The notes under the pieces are model-generated. The model was given only the letters and a program-made list of their open reading frames with translations. It did no database searches and was not told the DNA's origin. Positions 26,992 through 38,187 of a stretch of DNA of 64,000 nt are shown piece after piece (the first letter of the stretch is position 1; each line of letters starts with the position of its first letter). Origin of the DNA: Psilocybe azurescens (Eukaryota > Basidiomycota > Agaricomycetes > Agaricales > Agrocybaceae); assembly GCA_023853785.1 (NCBI GenBank), contig JAJIRX010000871.1:496001-560000 (forward strand), given 5' to 3'. Made by a program: the position numbers and the translations under genes.

Positions 26992-28509
26992 CTAGTCGTC
27001 GCCGATCTTGGGCGCGAGGTAGTACAGGATGTATCCCTGGGTGAAGTCGTATGCGACCTAGAGAGAGAAAGGGGAAAAGAGTAAGTCAGTGAGTAGGTGT
27101 AGCTTTCGAGAGATTATGATTGTGCGAACGGGGAAAGAATGATGGGAAAGAGAAAGAAAGGACGAGAAAATTCAAAGATAGCGAGAATCAAAAAAAAAAA
27201 TCAAAAAGAAAGAAATCAAGAAAACCCACCAACAACGGCACATCATTACGCATCAACAACTGCACCTCGCCGCTCACACTCGCGCTCTTGGAGAAGTTGA
27301 CCAAATATTTGAGGGAGAAGGTGAGCGAGACGTGCTGGTTCATCTCGATGACGACGCCCGCGGGGATGCTGTTGTCGCCCTCGTCTTCAGCAGGGGACTT
27401 GGCTTCGCCTTTGGACTAGGATGACTTTTTTGGAGGGTTTGGAGGAGCCGTTTGCCTGTGGGGACGAAAGGGAAAGGGTATTAATACAGCAAGGAATTTG
27501 AAGGTAGAAGGCGAAAAGCAGCATACATTTTTCTTCCGCTTCTTGTTATCTCCATCCTCATCGTCCTCTTCCCCATCGTCCTCTTTCTCGTCCTCGCCAT
27601 CTTCGTCGTCGTCCGCCTTGGGCTTGAACGATTCTTCGTCCTCATTCTCATCGTCGTCCTCGACCATCTCGATGTTCACGTCCGCTTTTTCCTCCTTGAT
27701 CTTGGGTTTCTTCGCCTTCTTCGCTTTCACACCGCCCTCCTCGTCATCATCATCCACCTTAGCCTCCTCATCCGCCTCGCCCGACCCCTCCGTGCCTTCC
27801 TCCACCTTTGGCTTAATCGTGCCCCCACTCACATGGCCCCCATCGCTCTGCCTCAACAATACACTCCCGTTCGCAGCCTCGCCGTCGCTCGCAAACCGCA
27901 CGCCCTCCTTGGACACCTCGATGCGCACGCTCTCGCTGAGCCGCGAGAGGTCGCGCACGATGCGGGTGAGCTCGGCGGACGGGAGGGTGACGCGGGCGTC
28001 GTATTCGGTCTCGGGGATGGTGAGGGTGTCGGCGTCGATGTCCATGAGCTTCATGTCGTATTCGGCGATGCGGTCCGAGTCTGCGAGGGGGGGAGGGATT
28101 AGATGGATGGGTGAGGAGGAGGGAAGGGGGGAAGGAAGAGGGGAGAGAAAGAGAAAGAAAATAAAGCACGCGTCGCGCCCACCAGCAAACGGGAGAAGGA
28201 GCAAGAAAGAAAAGAGAGGACGCATCGCGCCCATGCCACATGAACGCGAAAAAAAGTAGAAAAAAACGTACTCTTGGCTTCATACACCAGATTCAGCACG
28301 TAGGCCTGGTCCGCGGCCTTTAACGTGCAAATATCGTCGTCCTTCGCGCACCTGAGCACCTTGGTCAGCAAGGTGAGGTTGACGCCCAGCGGCATGGGCC
28401 TGTCGCAGCGATAGAGCGTGAAGCCCGGCGCGCAGAGCTTGAATGGCACGAACACAACGTGTGAGTTATCCATGGCTTGCAGAACGATGCCCTCTTCGTT
28501 GCATTCAAA
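26992..28509 (-). CDS. PCNA: PCNA sliding clamp with large acidic insertion, 5' end not found
   Basis: DNA polymerase processivity clamp, nuclear. Exons: 28509-28272 (from FECNEEGIVLQAMDNSH), 28080-27527, 27415-27230, 27057-26992. The body is clearly PCNA: YRCDRPMPLGVNL, KLMDIDADTL, RIVRDLSRLSESVRIEVS, VSLTFSLKYLVNFSKS, DVPLLVAYDF and the C-terminal LAPKIGDD. Two oddities. First, between SVLLRQSDG and GVVIEMNQHV, normally a loop of about ten residues, there are about 120 residues rich in Asp/Glu with Lys clusters (KAKKAKKPKIK). Second, the conserved start (about residues 1-31, usually M-L-E-A...) is not present in the 360 bases upstream. A bare ATG-CTC at 28583-28578 and a possible splice to GGC at 28491 would give a clamp lacking that segment. 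See findings. Confidence 0.85.
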
Positions 28510-28787
28510 GAAGAAAGAAGAGAGTCAGTCAGTCTACGCGCGTTCAGGGAGAATACAGGGAGGGTGGAGTTTGGGTTGAGCATTGTTGTGGGAGGAGACA
28601 CATTGTGAGAGTCAAGGTGTTGTTTGTAAGAAACGATCGGACCATCCATGGTCACATGACATCACCACCATCCATGGTCAACGCGGTTTTACTTAGTTGC
28701 AACAAGGTTAAACCTCGTATTCTATTCCGCACTGCTCTCTCCTATCCCGCTCGCTTCGATTCTTACGACAACTTCTAACGAACGAAC

Positions 28788-28868
28788 ATGACTGCTACGA
28801 ATAAATGTATGCGTCCCGGGCGGAGCAGCACAAGCAGCGGCTCATCGAGACTGAGATGGAGCAGGCTG
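28788..28868 (+). CDS. 5' fragment of an unidentified gene, cut at the duplication edge
   Basis: ATG at 28788 after a sharp AACGAACGAAC leader reads MTATNK. If the A run at 28802-28804 is one base longer, it continues as MYASRAEQHKQRLIETEME, a convincing charged helical protein start. It ends abruptly where the duplicated Golgi-pH-regulator segment begins (about 28869). It sits divergent to PCNA. The identity is unknown, and without the extra base the frame is unlike protein. Confidence 0.3.
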
Positions 28869-28870
28869 CC

Positions 28871-29256
28871 TGTCCTTTATTTACGGAGTCTTATCATTGT
28901 ATCTATCTATTTATTTATTTTGCAACGAGCAGGCACTGCATGTTACGAGCAGAAATCTAGCAGCATCGCTCATGCTCCTCGTCCTCGCACAGATCATGGT
29001 ATGTAATCAATATCGTCCTGTCCAGACTCCCAAAGCAAGAACCCTCCTCTCATCCATCCATCCACCCATCCATCCCCACAGGGCATGTACATGCTATCCA
29101 CCCTCGTCCAGATGCGCTCCTCCTTCCCCCCCTCACAATCCCGCAATACGAGCTCTTCGGCGCGCTCTTCGACTGGTCGTTCCTCGTCGCGGCGGGCGTG
29201 TCCGTGTTCGTGCGCTGGGGCGCGGAGCGCATTAATGGTCCGCACGAAATGGACTG
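28871..29256 (+). pseudogene. 3' fragment of the Golgi pH regulator gene
   Basis: It duplicates the last intron-exon pair and final exon of the gene at 20088-22316: ALHVTSRNLAASLMLL, then MYMLSTLVQMRSSFP, then the terminal block ending in a TGA at 29254-29256. About 80 bases encoding the Pro/Gly-rich insertion are absent. The upstream eight exons are missing, so it cannot make the protein. The last exon is out of frame by one base at a C run near 29128. Confidence 0.8.
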
Positions 29257-29932
29257 AATGAAAATGAATGAAATGGTTAAAGAGGTACTTAGCATGTGTA
29301 AGAAGGTAGTTGTAGTAGAGTGTAATCTATTATTTGTACGTGGTTTAGCATCTCAACATACATAGAACTTGGAATCGGGCGTCGTAATCGTCTTGTTCAG
29401 CTTATTTTCCGATTCGTCTCAAGATTGTTTATTTCTTTTAACCACCTCAGTTAAGTGCATGCAGGACATGTCCGGGGCTTCCAGTGACAGAAAGATGAAA
29501 GATGACTTTGAAGCTCAGAACAGGGTGTGGGATGTACTTGTCTTGTCATTTAGTTGTGCGAGATCAATCCATAAAACGAAAAGGAAAAGAAACAAAGTAA
29601 GTAGGAAAAGGAAAAGGATAGGAGATAGGAGATGTACATATGTGCGAGGGTCGACGATTGATAAGCAGAAAAGATTGAACTGAGCGGTGTCATGGATGGT
29701 ATGGGAGATGGGGTTGATGCGTATGGAAAGCGAGTGATGATGATAGCGATGTGAAAAAATGAAAGAGACGAGAAGTATTAAGACAGGAGACACCGAAGCA
29801 GGCAAAGGCGAAAGATACTCTATCAACCCCAACAGAATAACGTCCGATAAATGAGAGCACGAGGACAGAGGAAATACCGAAAGAGACGACGAGAGCCCAG
29901 AAATAAAGAGACAGAAATACAGAGAGACAGGA
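28871..29932 (+). repeat. segmental duplication, copy 2
   Basis: Same orientation as copy 1 (21860-22982). Its right end stops about 41 bases before the stop codon of the velvet gene, and its left end abuts a truncated gene start and the defective 5' end of PCNA. It looks like a rearrangement or haplotype-join junction. Confidence 0.85.
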
Positions 29933-29972
29933 GAGAGACAGAAAAGAGAAAGGAAGGAAAGAAGAAAAAAAA

Positions 29973-32900
29973 TCATCTCCCGTCGTCCGAAATAATACTC
30001 CCAATGCTCAACGGGTTTTTCTTCCCGCCATGGCGATCGCCCTCCCTGTCACGCTCCCTATCCCCCCTGCCGCCGAGCGAGCCCCTCTGATCGTCCCTAT
30101 CCCTCTCTCTATCCCGCTCCCGCTCACGACTCGAGCTCGACGACGACACGTACTCGCTCCTGCTGCTGCTCCGCAGCTGTATCACAGGGTACCCCGCGTT
30201 TCCTCCCTGACGCAGTAGGAGGACGTTGAAGACGACGCAGTGTGTCCTAGCACGGGACTCGTGTTGCTGCCCGCATGCCCGCCGCTTCGCAGCAGCGGCG
30301 CGAGCTGGATCCGGTCCCCAGGGCTCCCAACAGCACCGACCAGCCCGCCAGACGGCGACGCAGACGGCGCCGAGGGCGAATGCTGCGGCTGGATAGGTTG
30401 TTGCTGTTGTTGTTGCTGCTGCTGTAGCGGTTGCGGTTGTTGCTGCTGCTGTTGCATGTGCTGATGCGGCGCCTGCATATGCTGTTGAGGATGGTGCATC
30501 TGCTGTTGTTGTTGCTGTTGTTGCTGCTGCTGCTGTGCCCCGCCATACGCATCCCCCCAAGGCGTCGCAGGCCCCGGGGGCACCCCAAACGCCGCGGGCC
30601 ACTCAGGCTGGCTCGGGCTCGGATTCGGCGGGTGCCCGTGCGCAGGCGCAGGCGCATACCCGTACCCATACGGCGGCGGCGGCGCATACGGGTTATGCCG
30701 CGGCGGCATTGGCGGCGGCGGAGGCGGGTGCATCGGGTACCCCTGCGCGTACTGGTACGGCGGCTGCCGCGGCTGCGGCGATCCCGTCGGCGCGCGGTAC
30801 GACGCGGCGTAGTCGTACCCAGGCGCGGGCGGCGCGGCGGCGGGCGGCGGGGTGGCGGTGCGAGCTGCGGCGGCGGGATCGTGCTGGGCGAGGACGTCGC
30901 TGTGCCGGGGGTCGGCTGGGGCGGCGCCAGCGCGGGTGTAGCGTACTGTGGGGGCGGCGGCGGTGCGTGCGAGTGTGGTGGGGGCCCTGTTGGTGCTGGG
31001 GCGGCGGCGGCGGAGGCAGCGGCTGCCCCATCTGCTGGTGGTGGGGGTGCGCCTGTGGAGGCGGCGGTTGCTCGTAATACCCATACTGGTGCGGTGGTGG
31101 CTGCTGGGCGTACATCGCTCCTGAATAATCGTATCTTCCGGGAGGCGGCGGAGGCGGCATACTTTGCTGGGGATAAGCAGCGTAATAGGGATGCATGCCC
31201 TGTTGTTGTTGCTGCTGCTGCTGCTGGTGATGATGGTGATAGGGATCGTAGACAGGTTGCTGCGGGGGAGGTGGGGCCCACTGGGGGTAGGGAGCATACC
31301 CTTGAGGATGAGGAGGGGGCCGCCGTGCATGCCGTGAGGTTGCATTACGTGAGGAGGCGGCATAGACTGTTGCTGAGGTTGCTGCTGGGGTTGAAGTTGC
31401 TGAGGCGCATATTGCTGCGGGTGCTGCTGATGCGGCGGGACACCCTGAAGAGGCTGCTGCTGTGGCGGCGGCGGCTGACTTGGGTCTCTGTATAGCGGGG
31501 GAGGACCTTGCGGAATAGGCTGAGGTTGCGCCAGAGGTTGCTGCTGTGGCTGTTGCCCAGGTTGCTGCTGCTGCTGCTGCTGCTGTTGCGACTGCTGGTT
31601 CTCATACCCAGTCATAAATCCACCACCGCGTCCATCGAACACACTTGGGTCCGGGAAGAGGAGTAGGCGTTGAGTTCATGCTCGCATTGCTAGCAGGCGG
31701 TGAGATTTCTTGGACAGCTTTTGGTGGAGGGATTCCTTGAGGCACTGGGGGCGGTATCGTTGGCCCCATGCCCGGATTGCTGGACGCAACTGGCGGCCAT
31801 GGACCTTGCTGTTGAGGCACAGGTGCTAGGCCAGGAGCCGGGCCGACCCCTGGCGTGGACGAACCAAGATCGACACTGTCATCGACCCGACTCCTCTTGG
31901 ATTCTCGCCGCTTCGGCTGAGGACGCGATTCATCCTCCTCTTCATTCTCCGAGTCGATATTCATAGACACAACCTGCGTCATTGCGGGGTTCGGCCGTTT
32001 CCGCACGCGAATGTCCTTTCGTATGCGAATTTTGATGCCCTGGTCGGCCAAGGAGCATGACAGTGGCGTCGATTCTAAAAGGATGATCTTCGATAAATCT
32101 CTCGACGCCAGCTAATGCACGGACATACCCTCCATTCCGGGAAACTTCTTCGCTGTGTACACATAGAATGGTGCAGAGTAAATTGACTTGCAGTGCCGGA
32201 CATTATTCCTAAAATGGAAAAGGTCGGTCAGATTCATTACATGGCATCACCAAAAAGCTCGGATGGAGAAAGATGGTCCGTCGTGATCGCTGTCATAGAC
32301 GGTGATACACTTAATGAAAGAGTCGCACGTTCATAGAGGTTCATAGCGAATAGCATGGCGATTGCTACGACCAACATCTGATGGAGAAATGGGGGAGAAG
32401 GTTTGGATCTGACCGACAAGTCGGTGCGTGATAGTGGTACCTCAATCGAAGGGATTGGCGCAACCATGCGACTGAAACCATCAAAGTCATATATCACGAC
32501 CGCTTGGCAGAGGAGTAACGGAGATACTGGAGAAGAAATAGTACTCACGCAACGACCTCGAATAGACTCAATTTCAGGCGATAGCTTCCCTCAGTTCTTA
32601 CACTCAAATCAGGGAAAGACAAAGAAACCAGCATCTAAAGATAAGATAGATTAGTGGAAGCGAATAGTGCTGCTGCCAGGCTGCCAGACCTTCATTGTTA
32701 TGCTGCAGGGTCTTTCAGGTGATACAGGGATGACACAACGGAGCCTGGTTGTACATCTTGTCCGACCGTCCTAGAGAATGATTGAGCATCTGGGAAAGGA
32801 GTACAGAAAAGAGTAGTTGAAGTACCTTGAGCCAATGCAGTTCGTTGTCGTCATCTGGTCGTGCGAGACTTGCAAACATGAAATAATACGGATTTTGGAG

Positions 32901-33761
32901 GAACGACTGGGCATAGTTTGCGCCGTCGTTATCATCGGGGTGTTGACGAACGGTCGAGCTTGAGCTTGGAGTAGGAGACCCAGGCGGCGAACCTGTCGAG
33001 CTGTTTCTCCTGCGGCGTGAGGGGGAGATGTTGGAGGATCCTTGAGTAGCGGGGTCAATTACCCGCAGCTGTACGATGGGTGGGGGATCAATGGGTCGAC
33101 GATCGGCTAAAGAACGAGGGGTTGGGTGAGAACTTAAATAGAATTTATGTACGACATACCTTTGCCACCCACACCACACATCCGTGCTTGCTTTGGTTCC
33201 TGACGTACGACCAACTCGTAAATCCTGCGATGCCCAGGATCGTAGGTGTTGATAACAGCGCAGCCATGGAATTGGGATATCGTCATGGGCATTCGAGTTG
33301 ATGGTAGGGGAGGACGGAGAGAGGGAGACGGTGGAAATAAAAATTTAGAGGGAGATTGTCAGCGTTGTCCTGGAGTTTTGATGATAGATATATAAAAGAG
33401 GAGGCTATCCGTGTCCTTACAGACGACGGAGGTGGGACGGAGGGACTCCCACACCAAACGGCAAGAAAGGTTGCCTTCGAATAGCGCACGAAGACCGGAC
33501 TATCGCTGGGAGAATGGGATATTGCATGCCATGACATCCCATCGATGGCGTTGTATACCAGTAAAAGCGCGAACCATAACCAAGGATTCGGAGCAAACCG
33601 AAATTGCAACAGACAAATAAGACTTACAAACGGTCTCTGTCGTAAGAGTAGTGGCCTGTCATGGAGCTCAAACCTGTGAGGACGGAGGCGTTGTTGGCGG
33701 TGGAGGTGGAGTTGTCGTCGTAGGCTGGACGGTGCGATGGGGGAAGAGATTGGTGATCCAT
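29973..33761 (-). CDS. velvet-family regulator (VosA/VelB type) with long Gln/Pro-rich tail
   Basis: Velvet proteins are fungal DNA-binding regulators of spore development and secondary metabolism. Probable first exon 33761-33628 (MDHQSLPPSHRPAYDD and GHYSYDRDR), then 33292-33160 (VINTYDPGHRRIYE and RQEPKQARMCGVGGKA), 33106-32826 (DRRPIDPPPIVQLRV, SFLQNPYYFMFASL), 32770-32690 (DGRTRC, SLYHLKD), 32634-32549 (PDLSVRTEGSYRLKLSLFEV), 32208-32129 (VYTAKKFPGME) and 32074-29973. That is the full velvet domain, ending ESTPLSCSLADQGIKIRIRK. The last exon (about 700 codons) adds an acidic/basic patch, poly-Gln and Pro-rich runs, and an Arg-Glu/Arg-Asp/Ser-rich C-terminus (IGSIISDDGR). Several one-base breaks, mostly at C runs, interrupt the tail and three short stretches of the velvet domain. 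The intron 32548-32209 (340 nt) is unusually long for this window. The N-terminal exon joins are tentative. Confidence 0.8.
30404..30540 (-). repeat. CAG/CAA (poly-Gln) repeats in the velvet gene tail
   Basis: On the minus strand CAG/CAA codons run almost unbroken (for example 30404-30424, 30436-30455, 30503-30536), with further tracts at about 31200-31240 and 31560-31595. They encode poly-glutamine and produce long antisense ORFs on the plus strand. Such tracts often vary in length between strains. Confidence 0.85.
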
Positions 33762-36700
33762 GTGTATGTTACTGTATGTATTAACTACGGCGGTGAATGA
33801 GCCCTGTCGCTGTCTCTAATTATTAATTAGGGTTCGTCCGGGGCTAGCCACCAGATCACATCCACAGTTCTGGGCTGTCCTCTCACGCCCTTCTTTCTCT
33901 CACACCAATTTCCTGGACCAACGTTCGCCGTTCTCTTGGGTCTGCGCGGAAAACATATCCACCGGCAGTTTCTGTTACCGACTGCAACGGCTGAATGCCT
34001 GAAACTCCAGTTATTGTGTCAATCAATCTTAAGCTTATACTCGCCTGCCACGACTCTCTTACGACCTGCGCTCTAGATGATCAGGGTCCCAATGCCTCCT
34101 CACCAGTGCTGGACAGAGTGGGCGTAAAGTCTACGTTACTGCCAGTGCCAAATAAATCCATTCATCTTGATATTCTCACTCGTCGCTTCTAGCAGCAGGT
34201 CTTATCAGATCTCATGAGGCCAGACAACTGAGACCAGCCATCCAAAAACACCCCGGTTACCCACCCAGAAACCCCACTTTCTGGATCGCTCATGCCATTT
34301 CTGTCGCGAACGGAAAATGTCGGTGCATGACTAATGGTTTTGTCCAGGGTTCTACCGTTACGGCACATCCCCTTCATTCATTCACTGGAAAAACTGCAAA
34401 CCGACGAGAGCTTCTGACCCTGCTCAGCTCGTACAGCACCCGTTCTTCCAAATCTCAGTATAGAGCACTGTCGTCCGAGAGCTTAATTCGATGACGGGCT
34501 TTTCACCTATCATATGGAAATTTTCTCTTCGCATCCGGACAACTCTTGGTGGTCTTGGTCCCAAGTCAAATCCACCCTTAAACTAGGCGAATTGTGATCT
34601 TCCTGGGCTCTTAATGCGCATATAAAGGCGTACATTCTTGTCAAACATGTATGATACCTTTACTTTGGAATGCGTTGTTCTCTGCCACTGATGTATGCCA
34701 TATATCCTTCTTAAGATCAAAGTGCTGAAGCAGAAACATGCTTTAAAATCAGAAGTAATGATTCTTCTTCCGTCCGGCGGCCAGGCTCTTCAAACTGTCT
34801 ATTTTAGATTATTGGGGTGGCCCCACTCACTCGAATCCTCCGTAAACTTTCCTTGTGGACCAGGCCAATCATAACAAGCGCATGAACGGTGCGTCTTTAC
34901 CACATGACATCTGCTCACCAGCAGGACATCAACACCGAGTGTCTATATATTAACGGTAACCTCAGTAGACTTGGAGCAGACCATTACCTATGTATTTTCC
35001 GCAAGCATCCATTCAACAGGTAGCTACGGACCAGCACAAATGAGATGAATGTAAGTAATTTGCTTGATACACACTCCTGCGAAGCTTACAGGTACACGCG
35101 CACTCTAGTAGATCATATACATATCCACGATAAAAAAGGGTCTGATGAGGTAGGATTCCACATTGCAAAGAAGGTGAAAGAAAAGACCCTGCACTGCACT
35201 GCGCCATAAAAACAGAGCCGTGGCATGCTCACACATGAACTCAAAATTCGAAGGGTCCGCAGTTCTGATATCCAATAGATGGGGTTAATTATGCACAAGC
35301 ATACGTGGAATCTCGTAGGAACCGTGGACTCCGCGTTGCAAGTTCGTCGCGCGGTTGAATGGTGTCAACGTAGGTATACACCGTGTCGCATACCCATCGA
35401 TACGATTTTTTTTTTCTTGTTGATTTATGTCTATTGGGGCGTGGTCCCATGCAGACCTAACTAACTATTACAAACGCGATAGCGATACACTTTGTATTGT
35501 TCCTTTCCCGTGAGTCCTGTATGCATCCCTGAGGTACAACTATAGGTATCGATCTGATTCCCAGCGTCCTGGACGGCTCCTCCAGTTATCAGCGCACCAG
35601 GAAAATCAAGCTCTGCACAGCTGAACAGCTAGAGCTTCCATTATTTATCTTGTCTAGACCTAAAAGCGCAATGCAATGACCAATCTTCCGCTTCCTTGGG
35701 GATGCTCAGGAGACGGCATGCTGGAAGCTCCACGAGGGAGACCCTAACTTCCGACCTATTATGTACCATTGCACGCTGAGTCCGAGGAATGAGCCCCTTC
35801 AGAGTCCCGACACGCTGGATACCCCGCTCACAGTCTCTGCACCACCACGCGGACCTGAGCGCTCAAATAAAAACTGTGTCATTACTGCACTGCTCTCTTC
35901 CATGTTCGCTGTAGACGTCAACGTTAACGTCAAAACACAAGGGTGCCCAAACCTAGGTGATTTCGAACGAAGTTATATATTTATTTGACTTTTAAACCAC
36001 CAATCGCTTACAGTCATCGACGCTCGTTTCTAATCAGTAGATACCACAACGCGACGCCAATCTCGTGAAATGGTTATCCCCTGGAGTTGTCCTGCTTACT
36101 GGTACCTCTCCGCTGGGCTGGCGTTCCCACATATATAAGCTATCTGGCACACGTCCGGGGTGTGTTCTTTCTTTAGTTGGGGGCACAAAGATAGAATTAA
36201 TGATAACCTATTTATAATTTTTTAATGGTTCGATGGCTATGTTTTTGTTCGATCCTTATGTTTTACTAGTGCCATTATGGCTTTGACATCGAGTATGATT
36301 GAAGATATTGAGGAACCTTGTTCTTAATACAGCTTGAAGGGAACTATGTATTGAGGCGTGAGGGCGACCATTCGTAAGGCATCCAGAAGTTCCCTATATC
36401 CTGTCAATCGAAGAAAACCACTGTCCCCGCCCGTACTTCTAATACGTTTCAGATGTATTATAGATTGTCTAGTCTCAAGAACACTCCACGTAGGTTTAGA
36501 CCATACCGTCAAAGGATGTGATTATCCTGAACGCCGGAAACGATTCTGTCCAAAATCAAGCTCGACATTCACACGCAAATTTCATTTACACCATCCATAC
36601 ATAAACAATGTACTCACGTATCTCGCCCTTTCTCGAAGGTGACAAAGGGCCCTGCAGGCCGGGCAAAGTTATTTTAAAAAGATAGATCAAATCGCCGCTC

Positions 36701-37547
36701 ATGGTCAGCCGGTGGTTATCAGATTATATTGAGCACTCAGCGGTATGTACTTATCTGATAGCGTCGATGTCCTACTCACAGTACGAGATTCCATCCCATT
36801 GCCGGGCACCAATCGCAGTAGGAAATACCCACGCGGGCCGCCCGGATTCTGCTTGCCACAGCTGCCAGGACGGTGCAGCCGCCATTACCGACCGGTTCGC
36901 GCCAGAAATACGAGATTTAATCCGCAGCGCTGGCTTGAGAACTGGAGGGGGCACAGTCCCTTCTCTTGTACACGGCTTCCCAGGTGAAGAATGCTGAATA
37001 TGTGATAAATCTCACGAGTGATGACGCACCGAGGCATGAAACAATCGTGAGTCGTTAACCCTGATTGGCGGGTTATGGCCTGGACGTGTGTTCCCGACCG
37101 AGAGAGTGGCTGACAGTTTTTGGAGGTAAGGCCCTGATGCGTCAGGATATTATTATGGTTTCTCTTTCTCTTAGAGGCTGTAAAAATGGTGTCTTTTCGC
37201 GCCCCTTTGTTTTGTATTGAATTTCCGCCTCTTCATTTAGAATCGGACAACCCGTCTTCGTACCCGTTTCCCATTTCATGGAAACGGTTCTCTTCTGCCG
37301 TAAATGTGCGCCATCACCCTTCAAATACTATCCGGATGTCTCAGTTGGAGACTTCGTGTCATCTCATATTGTGAGGTACATGATTGCTCCTGAGTCCTGA
37401 CTGGCATCAGATCGCAGGCAAGGATTATAATTGAAAAGGACCGCCTCACTGTCAACCGACCGTGCGCCTGCCATCCAGACTCGCAGGAAATGTCAGACAC
37501 CAGGTACCTCCAGTGCTCTGGTATTTTCAAATAAGAGCTAAGCATAT
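33762..37547. other. gene-poor stretch
   Basis: About 3.8 kb in which no protein-coding family, RNA gene or transposon end was recognised on either strand. ORFs are short (largest 98 codons at 36701) and compositionally random-looking. It may contain old decayed elements below recognition. Confidence 0.5.
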
Positions 37548-37651
37548 GGCCGTGTGGCGAAATGGCATCGCGTCTGACTACGATCAGTATGTGCGCTTCT
37601 GAACACGTGATTGGCATCAGGAGATTGTAGGTTCGAGACCTACCTCGGTCA
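37548..37651 (+). tRNA. tRNA-Arg(ACG) with intron, copy 1
   Basis: Folds as a cloverleaf: acceptor GGCCGTG with CTCGGTC (one T-T mismatch at 6:67), D-arm GCG..CGC with a GG loop, anticodon stem TCTGA with TCAGG, loop CT-ACG-A giving anticodon ACG, T-arm GTAGG-TTCGAGA-CCTAC. About 32 bases after position 37 do not fit the arm and are the tRNA intron, in the usual place. A five-T pol III stop follows at 37652-37656. Discriminator A. Confidence 0.8.
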
Positions 37652-37656
37652 TTTTT
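37652..37656 (+). terminator. RNA polymerase III T-run terminator
   Basis: Five Ts directly after the discriminator base of the first tRNA-Arg gene, the minimum usual pol III stop. Confidence 0.65.
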
Positions 37657-38071
37657 GGCCGATCACCGAATTAGCTATAAATGGAAATTGGAATAGCAAC
37701 ACAACACTTGACACTGCCACCGAAAAAATGGTAGACTGCATGAAAGGTTTAAGACTTGTTCTTTTTCTCTAAAATTTCTGTACCTAATTAAACATACGGG
37801 AACATATATTTTGAATTTTATTTTATGGCAAATAGTCTGGAAATGAAAAATATAAACTTGAGGGAGATGCACTTGAGATGCACCTTACTTTTGGCGAGTG
37901 ACTGATGTTCAGATTGTATTTATCGTACTCCATACAGAGAAACCATAATAGCGCAGAGCAGGTCTTTTTGAGTGTATATTTTCTTGACGCGGTTTAATCT
38001 GTGAGTTCAGATGAGTGGTGTTCGATGTAACCTATAGACCCTATAACCGTTAGTACATCATTCTATTACAT

Positions 38072-38175
38072 GGCCGTGTGGCGAAATGGCATCGCGTCTG
38101 ACTACGATCAGTACGTGCACTTCTGAGCGCTTGATTGGAATCAGGAGATTGTAGGTTCGAGACCTACCTCGGTCA
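38072..38175 (+). tRNA. tRNA-Arg(ACG) with intron, copy 2
   Basis: The mature sequence is identical to copy 1 and the total length is the same (104 bases), but the intron differs at several positions, as expected of a duplicated gene under selection for the mature RNA. Anticodon ACG. The same T-T mismatch in the acceptor stem is present in both copies, so it is not a single sequencing error. Confidence 0.8.
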
Positions 38176-38177
38176 TA

Positions 38178-38187
38178 TTTTTTTTTT
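38178..38187 (+). terminator. RNA polymerase III T-run terminator
   Basis: Ten consecutive Ts just after the second tRNA-Arg gene. Confidence 0.65.

Noticed and set aside
27498..28259. 253-codon Ser-rich plus-strand ORF
   Set aside because: Antisense of the acidic insertion of PCNA; serine runs mirror GAC/GAG codons.
28871..29256. A second working Golgi pH regulator gene
   Set aside because: Only the last two exons are present and all TM-rich upstream exons are missing.
30431..31495. 354-codon plus-strand ORF rich in Leu, Arg and Gly
   Set aside because: It is the antisense of the CAG/Pro-rich velvet tail. Its composition is explained by the repeats and it shows no domain.
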